Shown: piece by piece, positions 20,624 through 31,242 of the stretch
Layout of the letters: each line of letters begins with the position of its first letter
How positions within the stretch are numbered: the stretch's first letter is position 1
Assembly: GCA_022925895.1 (NCBI GenBank)
Contig: JAKSYS010000042.1
Coordinates: 62,001-126,000, forward strand
DNA length: 64,000 nucleotides
From: Fragilaria crotonensis
Lineage: Eukaryota; Bacillariophyta; Fragilariophyceae; Fragilariales; Fragilariaceae
Reading direction: 5' to 3'
Notes under the pieces: model-generated
Seen by the model: only the letters and a program-made list of their open reading frames with translations
Databases searched by the model: none
What the model was told of the DNA's origin: nothing
Translations under genes and position numbers: made by a program

Positions 20624-21563
20624 CTACCTGTTCTCTGGTATCCAATCCGTGCAAAGAACCATATTTGAGGTTCGAACTCTATCATGAAGATAGATGGAAT
20701 CCACCTCCGCCTTAGTAAGAGGCCTCCACTGACCTTGGGGAAGGTCCTCAAGCAGAACAGGGCCTACCTTACTCTCTCAAGGTGATAACATGAAAGCCTA
20801 ATAACTCCCGTAACATTCTCCGAATCTGATGCTTCCGTCCTTCCTTGAGGATGATCCTTAGCTTTTCTCGCGCTCTATCCACTTTGCCTGCAATGGTTTC
20901 AACGGACGTGTTTCCCAAACAAAAATTTGCCACCTCTTGTCAAGACTTTGAGGTCGTGGGATGGCGCAGGTAGCGACGTCATTCCCTTTTCCGTTCGACT
21001 CTGGAGATATGTTGCGCTCTTTCCACCGACACAATATATTCCTTCTCGATTTTCCCAGAGGCAGATACTAGCTTTTTAGCCAAAACTCCAGACTTGCTGA
21101 AGATGAGCAAGCCTGTGCTGTGAAGATCCAATCTACCAGCGGCAACAAATCCTCTATTGTCGAAGAACCGCTGATAACCTTTTGAAACACGAAGGCAATT
21201 CTCTTCGGTGATAAGCTTGATTGCAGGTAAGTGGCCATCCTCCGGCTGACCGGAAACATAACCAAGTGGTTTGTTCAATACAATGGCCGATACCTCATAT
21301 TTCCTGTCATCATGGTCCACAATAGTGATATCCGTCTCCTTGAAGTCGACCTTCTGTCCTAAAAGGGCGACTTCTCCCTTGACCATCACTCTTCCGGAAA
21401 CAAGCAACTGATCGGCTTCTCTTCGACTGGACAAGTCTAGTTCGCTCATACGTTTCGATAGTCGAACGAGATGTTGTTCAAACCCTGTTGCAAGATATCT
21501 CTGTTGCCTGAATGAGGAGGACGACGCACTATACAGCCATAGTCTCCGTGATGATGACCACAT
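20624..21563 (-). CDS. RsuA/RluB-family pseudouridine synthase, organellar candidate
   Basis: An N-terminal Ser/Arg-rich leader (MWSSSRRLWLYSASSSSFRQ), plausible for mitochondrial import, precedes an S4 RNA-binding domain (RLSKRMSELDLSSRREADQL ... SGRVMVKGEVALLGQKVDF). The catalytic block is AAGRLDLHSTGLLIFS with the active Asp in GRLD. It continues ASGKIEKEYIVSVE. The conserved ending occurs further left in other frames: DRAREKLRIILKEGRKHQIR with RRMLRELLGF, then KVGPVLLEDLPQGQWRPLT before a TAG at 20624. Frame breaks near 20975 and 20780 interrupt it; an intron near the first is possible. The enzyme isomerises uridine to pseudouridine in rRNA, and the leader suggests organellar ribosomes. 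Confidence 0.75.
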
Positions 21564-22277
21564 GTTGCACGAACGCAGTCAAGTTCTAGACTTCTAGTAG
21601 GTTCTTACTCTACAGGTAGTGGTTTGCTGCGATGGCATGATGTGCGGTCTTGTCAGTCGTCACTTCTCATCACTTCTCACTTCCTCCATCGAATCGAATG
21701 GCCAGTATGCCAGTATCGTGTCATAACAACCGCGCTGCATGCATACGCATCCATACTGTAGTATCATCCTACGTAGCTGAGCGAACCTCAAATTGTGCTC
21801 CATGTCCGGCAATTGACAGTTGGAAACCGGATCGAAGAGAATAAAATTTCTTTCCGAACCGCTTCCATTCGTAAGTCTAAACCGTTTTCAAACCGTATGT
21901 TCATAGGTATCCCCTTACTGATTATGTCCCAATACTGAAAGGTTTGCATGCGTAAGATTCCACATACAAATCGCCACGTCATTAATGATTTGCATACTTA
22001 TGTTCAAAAGCTAGAAAAAGATGACGTCTCTGCCTCAGTGGATTTTGATTGGTGAGAGGGCGTTATAAGCGCGTTTATTCTTAAATTCGCTATTCTCACA
22101 CATTCCTGTCAACGTGGTGAGATATTCTCCTGATGAGTTGTCATCCGCCGTGTTCATCGTTGCATTCGTAATTCGTAGCCGCTTCGATATTCGTCATCGC
22201 AAGTTGTGTCATATTGTAGTTTGTAGTACCTGGTACCTTGTCGACAATTATCGAGCATTGCAGTCACAAAATAGATC
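21564..22277. other. Bidirectional intergenic region
   Basis: No gene is supported. It separates divergent genes (pseudouridine synthase leftward, plastid FtsH-like protein rightward) and should hold both promoters. A TAGTACCTGGTACC motif lies about 40 bp before the rightward start codon. Confidence 0.5.
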
Positions 22278-23433
22278 ATGAATATTTCTAAAGCAGCCTT
22301 ACTCGTGAGCCTAGCCTCTACAGCCCATGGCTTTGTTGCTCCCACCGGAAACGCTTTCGCTTTCACACGTTCCGGGAGACATGATGTTAAAATAAGCATG
22401 GCCGCAACTCCGGAGGACGAAATCGCCGCATTACGAGCAGCAGCAGCAAGAGCTAGAGAAGAAGCAGATATTCTCTGCTGCGCTGGGAAAGAAACCTGCT
22501 GCCTCGACTGCGGCAACTGTCAAGGCGTCAATGTCCATTGATGACGCCTTGGCGAAAACATCCGGGATCAACTTTGAAGGCGGCGACGCAGTCTCCCAGA
22601 CCATGTTGCTAGACGAGCTCACTACCGGTGGCGATTTCGCTCTCTGGAAATCAGCTGCGAAAGACCAGTCACTCCGAACGTTTCCAGTTTCGCTGAAATT
22701 TCTGGAGAGTCGAACTGCCGGAAAGGTCAACGGAGACTCACTTGGCCTTACGGGAGAGGGTGAGGTTGGCCTGGAAGACTTTAAGTATGCTACTCTTGGG
22801 GTAACTGTCGCCTGCTCAGTAATTGGCGTCGCTGCACTGGCCTTCCTTCCAGAGAATGTTGGTGCTGCGGTCTGCTACTTGGTTGCACTCATTCCTATTG
22901 GTTTCTTGGCCGTCGGATCTACTGCTCCTGCTGCGATCGCAAATGTTATTGTTGCTGCAAGGGGGAAATCTGACGACGACGATCAGCGACTGGAACGTAT
23001 ATGCCGCCACGAAAGTGCACATTTTCTATGTGGTTACCTTTGTGGACTTCCAGTGAAGCAATATGCAGTGTTGGACAGTGGTGTCCCTTGTGTTGAATTT
23101 CACGCGTCATCTGAAGGCGATGTCACGAGTCGTGAATTCTCACCTGAAGAAGTTGCCACTCTCTCCGTGGTTGCCATGTCGGGTTCGGTGGGAGAAATTA
23201 TCGAGTTTGGATCCGCGAAGGGTGGCGAAAATGACCTCATCGGATTGGAGGCTGTTTTTCGTCGTAGCAAGGAGTTTATTGGAGCTCAAAAACAACAAGA
23301 CTTGACTCGATGGGGTGCCTTGACGGCGTTCCAGCTCTTGACGAAGAACAAGGAAAAATACGACGCATTAGTCGAGGCCTTTCGGGACAAGAAGTCTGTG
23401 TCCGAATGTGTCGCTCTCTTGGAATCAAGATGA
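22278..23433 (+). CDS. Plastid-targeted FtsH/M41-like peptidase-domain protein without AAA module
   Basis: ATG at 22278 opens a signal peptide (KAALLVSLASTAHG) followed by FVAP, an ASAFAP-like site for diatom plastid import. A Glu/Ala-rich helix follows (EIAALRAAAARAREEA), and near 22470 the frame shifts by one base into the long downstream segment. That segment has two membrane helices (FKYATLGVTVACSVIGVAAL; VCYLVALIPIGFLAVGS). RICRHESAHFLCGYLCGLPV (HExxH at 23008-23022) follows, then GGENDLIGLEAVFRR, matching the FtsH third zinc ligand Asp. The AAA ATPase domain of true FtsH is absent. Plants have similar AAA-less stress-linked plastid proteins. Retained HExxH and Asp suggest possible zinc binding; unfoldase activity is impossible. 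Length about 385 residues. Confidence 0.75.
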
Positions 23434-23505
23434 ACAATGGTGGCGTTAATATATTACATAGAAACGGATTTTCAAAAGCGCCCTACAGTGTCGGTGATAA
23501 TCCAT

Positions 23506-24684
23506 TTATATACTTTGCACGTCAGCGATAGCTTTGCGGCAAGCGCGAGCCCGCGTTTTCAATACCTCGGCTGTGCAGGAATCCGCATTGACCACGATTT
23601 GAAAAGTGCAATTTCGATCACTATCGTACATGCTCGCGATGAGTTCGCTCAGATCAGCCGCACACCCTTCAAAAGCCTCACCGCAAACGTGCGTTACTAC
23701 ATCTCCTTTCTGTAAACCAAGTTTTCCTGCTTGCCCCTTGACAGAACCGATTTTGACCCGGGCCTGGGGTGGCAAATGTGTGCTCTCCGCTTCTCCCAAG
23801 ATGTTGTCGACCCCACACGGTTTGGCTTTTGTTTCCCCACATAAACTCGAGTGAACGCGTCCGCAATGCTACCGTCCCATTGATCATCATGAAACGTGAT
23901 GACCTTCTTGGAGTTGGGGAACGCGGTGAGTACGAAATACTTCGGCATCCTCGCGGGAAGCGGATATCGTTTTCGAAAGAGTTCCATTTTTTCGATGTGC
24001 TTCCTTTCCTCGGCCCACGATCTTTGGGAGGCATTCTTGGGAGCCATCCCTTTAATCATGAGCTGCTGAATACCATTCAGGATCTGAGCGCCAGAAGCAA
24101 GGCTCTCGGGATTCCCCGAAACAAATAGATCTTGCACGTATCGACGCTCGTCATCGGACATGGCAGATTCGACGCCTTGGAACAACGTGGTGTCAATGAA
24201 TGCCTTTTCTACCACTGGAGCCGTTGCGTCATCATCTTCATGCTCGTACGAAAGCGGAGCAGGTAAATCATCAGTATTTCCGTGGTCAGCATGAAACTGA
24301 ATTAATCTTGCTTCAGCGTTTTGAACATCCTTTGCATACAGAGTAATGTAATCATGTTTCATTCTAAGCTCAGTAGCGTTCAGTTCCGAGTCATCGATAT
24401 CGCGAAACTTTTCCGCAGTTTTGGCCTTGCGCAACATGACCGTATCTGTGATTGTGCGGCTCAAGTTCCCCTCGACACTGAGGACATTGAAGCGAAACTT
24501 TGACATGGCGGTTGCCGTCGGATGCCATCTGATAATCGTCTTTCGAGGAAGATATGAGGTGCTCAACACAAGACAGACAGAAGTTGTACCCACAGGCCGA
24601 AGGGCACAAAAGAGGATACATTACATCGGCCTCACTCATGCCATCTAAGCAAATGGGACATCGGCTGCAAGGGTGTGTTCGGCG
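23506..24684 (-). CDS. RING-finger protein with C-terminal PDZ-like domain
   Basis: The RING starts at CSRCPICLDGMSEADVMYPL, continues LCPSACGYNFCLSCVEHLI and closes with LQCPQCRG, a C3HC4-like ligand series suggesting an E3 ubiquitin ligase. A one-base frame change near 24475 leads into a long middle part (SRTITDTVMLRKAKTAEKFR, an acidic linker, then RKRYPLPARMPKYFVLTAFP). A second change near 23820 leads to a PDZ-like end: KIGSVKGQAGKLGLQKGDVV, THVCGEAFEG, ADLSELIASMYDSD. The first exon is unclear because no Met precedes the RING in frame. A TTGCAG acceptor sits directly before it and a GGTAAGC donor lies about 180 bp upstream, so an intron is likely. It converges on the FtsH-like gene with 72 bp between stops. 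Confidence 0.65.
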
Positions 24685-25312
24685 GTTAGGTCGTGTAATA
24701 CATGTGGTATGTCATGTGACGTACGGTCATTCAACGTCTGGAGTACAAGAAGCAATTATCCAATCATCATTTGTCAACAGAAACTGAAAAATCAGCCACA
24801 TCATTGTACAATAGTCGTAAGTTTCAGCTTACCGTCATTCGAGCGCATCATCGTTGCTGCGTTTGTCTTCTGTCAGATTACGAGATGCTGTATCATACGT
24901 AGTTTCAGGTTTTCCGAAATTGATTCACAAGATGCAAAATTGGGTCAGGTCCGAGTATAGGACAAGACACAAGGGGATGAGTATGAGGTGATTGTACCAG
25001 GTAGAGTACAGTACCAGGTATGTACCACAACACCAATACACGTACAGTACCTGGTACAAGTATGCATACAGATTTAAGAATTTTTGGCACGACCACGATA
25101 CATACCTGGTACAGTACTACTTGCTGGTAGTAGTAGAGTATTCTGAGTACGATGTACGATGATGGACATGACCATACGGAGCACACTGGTATGCATACAA
25201 TTCGTGTCTATGCAGAAGTCGTACGATGTATTGTACTACACTACATCTACGACTGGTATCGTACTTGTGCCCCGTACTGCGTACTGACAAACTCGCAAGC
25301 GCCGGTATCCAT
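24685..25312. other. GTAC-rich intergenic DNA
   Basis: 24985-25130 contains repeated CCAGGTA, GTACAGTACC and TACCTGGTAC motifs. The left end probably contains the first exon and promoter of the minus-strand RING gene. No other gene is visible. Confidence 0.5.
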
Positions 25313-25684
25313 ACTACCGTATTTCTCGGTATTTTGTACCCCTTGGATTCATGTACCCACCACCCCAAAATTATGTATTTTTTTCGAACCACTCGACTCC
25401 AAAATGAATGTCAATATTTGATCCTTTGGTAGGAAAATCCTGGCATTTCACTGAAACGTCAGGTCATTTGAATTCCACACGTTGAAAGCCACCTATGAAT
25501 GTATAACTCTAATCATCAGAGGACGAGTTTAAATCTTCATTTTCCATTATTTGAGTTGTCAGCCCGATGTCCATTTTTCACGGATTCCCTTTACCCGTCG
25601 GACATTTTTGATGAACTTGTGGTGGGATTTTTGCACCCATCGGTGTACATTTGGGGGGTACAAAATACCGAGAAATACGGTAGT
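25313..25684. mobile_element. 372-bp MITE with 30-bp perfect terminal inverted repeats
   Basis: 25313-25342 and 25655-25684 are exact reverse complements. The arm begins ACTACCGTATTTCTCGG and ends in TTTTGTACCCC. Weaker inverted similarity continues inward (CATGTACCCA versus ATGTACACCGATGGG). There is no coding capacity. No convincing target-site duplication is visible at these ends, so the superfamily is unassigned. It ends 11 bp from the flank of the next MITE. Confidence 0.8.
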
Positions 25685-25695
25685 CGTATTCATCA

Positions 25696-26378
25696 TACAT
25701 CATCAGGCCACTTTAATAGTGGCCGACGCCACTATTACCACTATTAAGCTAATAGTGGCGCCGTCAGAAAGTTAATAGTGGCTAATAGTGGTCACGTGCC
25801 AGTGTACGCCAGAAACACTACTACAGTAGGAGCCACAGGTACAAGTAGTACTAGTCTACAGTAGGAATACGCTGGATTGAAGCGTTGTAAACTGCTTGGA
25901 ATGCAGTAGAATGCAGAATGCCATCCACCAAAAGAAAGTCTATAAGACCAGTTCAGCAATCATTCTTCACTTTACTTCAGAGAAGTCACTCTCAACAATT
26001 GATGTCCCTGGAAAACAATGCAGTGGCTAAGAAGCCTCCACTCAAAGTCTTCACATCATGACTGAAATGTAAACAGAATTGATGTGAAACTGAAACTACT
26101 GACTGTGCTGTCTGTGCATCCACTTGCTCACATACTGTGAGGCCATATGCAATGGCATGGCCTTCATTGAACAGTGTCTTCTGCTCTTGTTCGGAGTCAT
26201 GATCAATGAAGTGTGTGCTATGTACTAGTACTGTACTAGTAAAGTTAAGGTGTGCAAATGCGCCGTAGTATGGATTCTACGTAAAAACTCGTTAATAGTG
26301 GCGCCACCAGAAAGGTTAATAGTGGCTAATAGTGGTTTTTCCCAGAAAATGCCACTATTAAAGTGGCCTGTACATCAT
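25696..26378. mobile_element. hAT-like MITE with 8-bp target-site duplication
   Basis: The element proper is 25704-26370 (667 bp). Its ends are exact inverted repeats: CAGGCCACTTTAATAGTGGC on the left and its reverse complement on the right. It is flanked by TACATCAT at 25696-25703 and again at 26371-26378, an 8-bp duplication as made by hAT transposases. The CAGG start also fits hAT ends. Both subterminal regions are packed with TAATAGTGG motifs and share TAATAGTGGCGCC followed by CAGAAAG, resembling clustered transposase-binding sites. No transposase is encoded, so it would need help in trans. Confidence 0.85.
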
Positions 26379-26563
26379 ACATCATACGGGCTACCCAGAC
26401 AGCAAACTGCGGACACAAACACGATGCTGCTCCACATGACTAAACGCTACTAGTAGTACCAGGTTCACCCCCGTTCCATTGCCTAGCTATGCATTACCGT
26501 AAGACCCAGGTACTTTAACATTCCGAAGCGCTGCGCAGACTACCGGTAGTCATTGTCGGAAAC

Positions 26564-27517
26564 ATGACAAGTGACAAACGAGGATTCACGTTCGATTTTG
26601 CGCTGGACGTTGGTGCCATCCCGGTACCGGCGGTCGGAACAAACCTGCTCAGCATTGCCCGGGATGAAAGAGGACGGAGTGACTTTGAGTTTTTGAAGGA
26701 CATTTCAGCGTTGATGAAGGAAGTGTCATCGCAGACTCTTGATTCAACGATTGCCGTCCAGCTGTCTGATGTCCAGTCGTTGGTGAAGGTGCTAAACCCA
26801 GCGACAAGCGACGAAATGATAGTCGACGAAATAGAGAGAGAAGGAACTGATATCATTCCTGGTAGGTACGAAGGAGGTCTCAAGATTTGGGAGTGTAGTT
26901 TAGATCTTTGCCGATACATCTGGAGCCAGAGAGATTGTATGAAAGTAGGCTACGCACTAGAGATTGGTTGTGGGCATGGATTGCCAGGATGTTTATTACT
27001 TCGACTTGGTATTCAAAGTGGTTCACCTACCAAGGTATTGTTTGCCGATTTGAATGATTTTGTCCTTACGGGTGTTACCATACCCAACGTTATCTTGAAC
27101 ACAAAAGGCTTTCCGCTGGACCACGTTGCAAACTCAGTCGTGTTGGGTGCCGGCGACTGGCTGGAAATGTCACGGCGCCTCGCACAAGGTAACCATGAGA
27201 TCCCGCAGCTTCCTAGCGGTGGTCGCTTTCATCTGGTACTTGCAGCAGAAACAACGTACACGACTGAATCATCGGAGGATACTGCCACTCTGCTTGCTAA
27301 GCATGTAGCGATAGATGGCATGGGGCTCGTCGCAACCAAACGCTACTACTTTGGTTGCGGTGGAGGATCAGATGCGTTGAGAGATTCTTTATCCGCCCAG
27401 CAAGTGATAATCGAAGGAAGATCATACATACTTCAAGCGAGTACAGTAGAGGTGTTCGATTGTGGATCTGGTAATATTCGGGAGCTTCTAAAAGTGGTAC
27501 TTCAAGTGGTGCCTTAG
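26564..27517 (+). CDS. METTL18: METTL18/Hpm1-like protein histidine methyltransferase
   Basis: 317 residues, one clean exon. The family hallmark PGRYEGGLKIWECSLDLCRY (about residue 100) is followed by motif I YALEIGCGHGLPGCLLLRLG. The acidic post-I strand VLFADLNDFVL, GAGDWLEM, LVLAAETTYTTESS and VATKRYYFGCGGGSDAL near the C-terminus come next. This set is diagnostic of METTL18 (yeast Hpm1), which methylates a histidine on ribosomal protein RPL3 and affects ribosome assembly and translation. Length is slightly below human METTL18. The N-terminal 90 residues are family-variable. A DIRS retrotransposon is inserted 238 bp after the stop. Confidence 0.9.
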   Translation: MTSDKRGFTFDFALDVGAIPVPAVGTNLLSIARDERGRSDFEFLKDISALMKEVSSQTLDSTIAVQLSDVQSLVKVLNPATSDEMIVDEIEREGTDIIPGRYEGGLKIWECSLDLCRYIWSQRDCMKVGYALEIGCGHGLPGCLLLRLGIQSGSPTKVLFADLNDFVLTGVTIPNVILNTKGFPLDHVANSVVLGAGDWLEMSRRLAQGNHEIPQLPSGGRFHLVLAAETTYTTESSEDTATLLAKHVAIDGMGLVATKRYYFGCGGGSDALRDSLSAQQVIIEGRSYILQASTVEVFDCGSGNIRELLKVVLQVVP

Positions 27518-27755
27518 TTCTCACAAATCCTCTCTGACGATGCTGTGTGACTGTGTGACTGATGAACGAACCTGGGCATCCAAAATACCTGGGTACAATA
27601 CTAGGACTAGTTATATACAAGTACAAGTACCTGGTAACATGAATGCTGCCAGGTACAGTACCTTCCAGGGTCGCAAATTTCGGTAGACTACCCGGTATGC
27701 GTATTCGTTGTGAAATGTGAAGAGATCTCTGGATTGAGCATCACTCCCTTCGCCC

Positions 27756-28043
27756 TTACATGGTCTGGTATGAGAGCACGGTACTGTGCCTCCAGCGCTA
27801 CTAAACCAGGATCACGACAGTAGCCCAATTACATGGACGCAACGGTCGGGACTATCGGCTATTTGCATGAATACAATTCGTACCGGATAAGGAGACAACC
27901 GGAGTCACGGTTGAACGGAACCCAAACGTGAAATCGCCGATCTAAGCTGGAGTGGAAACTTTGCACATCGATCCATCAACTTGAATCGACAGTGCCTTTC
28001 CAACCCAGCTTCTAAGTCAATAGCGTACTAATCGTTTAAATTT
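27756..28043 (+). repeat. Split direct repeat A1
   Basis: It begins TTACATGGTCTGGTATGAGA and ends ATCGTTTAAATTT, six bases before the gag start codon. It presumably carries the element's promoter and 5' leader. Confidence 0.9.
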
Positions 28044-28048
28044 ATTCA

Positions 28049-29815
28049 ATGGCTCCCATTGTCAGCTTCGCAGGGGATAACCCTGCACCTACCAAGTGGA
28101 CGGACTTTTACGCCCGAAATCGGACCGATAGGGGCCCGTTCCAGACTCTTTTCGAAACGAACTTTGCAGCAATGGCAAGGAGGACAGAAAGCCACCTCAG
28201 CAACGTCACCAAACTAACCGAGACTATCACAGGGAGTGACTACGGAAATATGCTGATGGTCCCCGGGAGGAGAGGAACAATGCAGATCCTCCACCATGGC
28301 TTTGCATGCAACACGGAGGACGGGTTCGTACTCGCGTTCGCGCACGGAAACCTCGGGGACACCACCTCGTTCAAGACGGTCAATCGAGACGACATGGTCG
28401 CACCAGCAGCATTGGAACCCGTGGAGCTGGGAGATGATGGTCCAGCCCGAGCGTGGAGAGTCCCGCGACTGGATAACATGATGGCCGCCGAATCACCAGA
28501 AGAATTTACGAACCTCGAGGCCGCCGACAACACAATATTGACGCGAATCCCTAACCACTGCCTAATCACAGCCAGCACTTTCGAAGAAGTCGGAGGAGCA
28601 AAAGTGGTGTCGGCCAAGGATCTGGCGTTCAAAATCATAGAAGCCTTTCAGGCCGCGGCGGCAGACGACGATGAGATCAGTATTGAACGCGAAGCCGAAG
28701 CGGAGGGCCTGGAGGACACATTGGCATTCTTGTGGGCGTCCGAACAAGGGATCCTGGCGGAGGTCCGATTGGAAGACGTTCCCGAGAACACCATGATGAA
28801 CCATCTGATCAGGGGAGTTAGGGGAGAATCATAACTGGAACAACAAACCTCCGAGGGCGAAACCCAAGACCCGACAACGCCTGGGGAGGGTAGTGCCAGC
28901 ATGCAGATGATGGCGGCGTCATCCCAGAGCATGGTTGCCCTTCTCAGTCGGTTCCACGAGGGAACGGAAGAAGACCGCAGAAAGAAGGAATCCGAGAAAT
29001 CCATCCTCAAGACGATGGGACCGACGCAGAGAGGTTTGTTCACATCACTCTGCACCCGGCGGATGAACGTCGAGCCAGCTATGACAGAGTTCATGCGGAA
29101 CCTCACCACGAGCACAACGCCCCAAAAGGCACTCAACCTGATCCAGTCAGAGACGCGGGACTGGGAAGGGACTTTCTCAGTAGGAGGATTTCACCGAATG
29201 CTCTCGAACGGATTCCTATCGCAGGACCCCAATCGCGCAAACCCCGGCGGGTTCACCATCTTCATGTTTCACCCCAAAACGGTGGATCTCGGCACAAAAG
29301 GAGGGAAAGGTGGAAACGAACTTCTCCGAGAGTACCTTGGAATGGAGGTCGACGAAGCAACCCTGGAATTCTACATGAGGCAAGGGTTCTATACCCCAAA
29401 CACTCCGCATGACCTTCGAGTACAACTCCAAACGGCGCACGACACGCTCGAACTCCTAACGTGCGATGGGACCATTGCGGGAAAGGGACTCGCCTACGTG
29501 CTGGATGCGAGCCGCTGGGCGCGGATGACAACCATCCTGAACGACCGTTTCAAGTCAGAAAAAGATTTCGGAGCAAAGTTCTGCTACTCACTGGACCGGA
29601 ACCTTCAGACCTTCTTCAACAAGGTCACACGTTGGGACGACATCGCCGCCGACGGTCAATCCCGGTACCTTGTTAACAAAGCCGAGGAACTAATTGAGCG
29701 CCTCGAAGACGGTCAAGGTCTCAATGTCGTCCTCCCCGCAGCGCTGAGTCACCCAACGCCATCAGCCGACAAACCAAACGAGTCGCGGTGGGGATCGGAA
29801 CGCCAGAGAAAGTGA
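28049..29815 (+). pseudogene. DIRS gag, interrupted by one in-frame TAA
   Basis: One frame, 589 codons, starting six bases after repeat A1 (MAPIVSFAGDNPAPTKWTDF). A single TAA at 28832-28834 splits it; the frame continues LEQQTSEGETQDPTTPGEGS and onward without other stops. It is mostly helical and charged, with no enzyme motif, consistent with a structural gag of DIRS elements. The frame ends at a TGA (29813-29815), but the coding sense continues one frame over from about 29745. The TAA could be a CAA-to-TAA change or a sequence error. Confidence 0.7.
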
Positions 29816-30165
29816 CAAAGAAGAAGAAAACGGCGACGGCGACCGCCAACCACACCGAATCTTCGAACTCGTCCGTCAACCACCCTAACAAGGAGCCCGT
29901 GACAGACTGGACCCTGCCCTCTGGAGTGGACTTTCTCGACCTGTTCGGCACCAAAATGCCAGGCCTCAAAGGGTGGCCAGTACTCCTGGACACCCGAATC
30001 CCCAAGCGACTCAACAAAGCCCAGAGGGCTCCCATGTGCGTGCGCTTCCAGTCGACGGGCGTATGCCAACAAGGCTGCTCCCTCGCCCACATCACATCCA
30101 GCGCCATGTCCGAGACCGCTCGAGCGACGGCCACCGCTCGTTTTAAGGCCGTGTACGGCGCCTGA
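29745..30165 (+). pseudogene. Gag C-terminal part with CCCH finger-like motif
   Basis: After a one-base frame change the gag continues SAESPNAISRQTKRVAVGIG, a Lys-rich stretch, then LDLFGTKMPGLKGWPVLLDT and CVRFQSTGVCQQGCSLAH. The cysteine/histidine spacing (C-x8-C-x3-C-x3-H) resembles a shortened CCCH zinc finger, likely the nucleic-acid-binding end of gag. It ends in TGA at 30163-30165. Confidence 0.6.
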
Positions 30166-30276
30166 AGGCGTCGGCCATCGGCGTCCGCCCCCTTCACGAC
30201 TGATGGCCCCACCTTCTCACGCCGACCACCCTCGCCGCCCACCCCCACCCCCCGCTCCCTCAGGACAGATCATTCA

Positions 30277-31242
30277 ATGGCTCGAAGGGAACAAGGGATG
30301 GGGGAAGGAAAACGAGAACGAGGAATGAAGGGAGGGGGACGACACGGCCCAGATCCCAGTACGGAATCCGCCAGGAAACAACAGGAAGGGAGGCGTCACG
30401 ACCCACACTCCAGTACGGAGGTGAGGGAACGTAAAGTTGGGAGGACTAGTATGGGAACTCCTACGACATGGGGAGGAGCGAACAGCCTGACAGATTCCGG
30501 TACGGAAACTATTATGACGTCGGGAACCGGACCAGCCAGTAAGGCAACGCTAAGTCCGGCAAGGGCCAGTACGGCCCTACGCGCTCCATCGACCACCCAG
30601 GGCCAGTACGGTCTCAACGACACCACGGAATCAGCAGGATTAGCCTCGACGAGCCGGGACTCGTCACACACGAGGCCAGGTCCGAGGAAAGTCGTGCCCG
30701 GGGGACACACCGACCCGGAAGGCCGGAACACAACACAAGAGGACCTCCCCCGACCGACCACGACTATGAACGTCGGTCGGGGGGAACCCGAAGGCATAAC
30801 CGGAAACCGGGTGACAACAGCTGCTAGCGCCACCCCTCCTGTGGGGGCGGGGAGGGACCGCCACCAGGAGGACCCGACCTCGGAGGGCAGGTTCAGAGCC
30901 GACGCATTGGAGGCCCGGCGCGCCCGACTGAGGTACGAAGCGTTACTGGAGTCAACCGACGCCACCGGGGGGGACCCGCGGATGTCGCGGGGTGAATCCC
31001 CCCAGCCGGTAGGGGGCAGTAGCCGGATCGAGAGGGTGAGCGCCGCGGAACTGGTAAGGTCCCTCCTGGGTGTGTCGGCACCCAGCACAGCACGACGGCC
31101 CAGCGCAAACGGCCTATACCCTGGAAAGCCAGGCAGTGGCAAACACCCCGGCGTGTGCCCCTCTCGAGGCGACGAACGTAATGCCAAACGACTCAAGGAG
31201 GCCAACGAATCGGACCGGGAAACAATAGGTGAGTCCCCGTGA
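30277..31242 (+). CDS. Linker ORF between gag and pol, low complexity
   Basis: 321 residues, rich in Gly, Arg, Ser, Thr and Pro, without enzyme motifs. Another frame of the same DNA reads as Gly/Tyr/Asn-rich repeats (YGNSYDMGRSEQPDRF, YGPTRS), so it is uncertain which frame is used and this may be a gag tail. Its TGA overlaps the next ATG as TGATG at 31240-31244, a stop-start arrangement compatible with termination-reinitiation into pol. Confidence 0.4.
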   Translation: MARREQGMGEGKRERGMKGGGRHGPDPSTESARKQQEGRRHDPHSSTEVRERKVGRTSMGTPTTWGGANSLTDSGTETIMTSGTGPASKATLSPARASTALRAPSTTQGQYGLNDTTESAGLASTSRDSSHTRPGPRKVVPGGHTDPEGRNTTQEDLPRPTTTMNVGRGEPEGITGNRVTTAASATPPVGAGRDRHQEDPTSEGRFRADALEARRARLRYEALLESTDATGGDPRMSRGESPQPVGGSSRIERVSAAELVRSLLGVSAPSTARRPSANGLYPGKPGSGKHPGVCPSRGDERNAKRLKEANESDRETIGESP

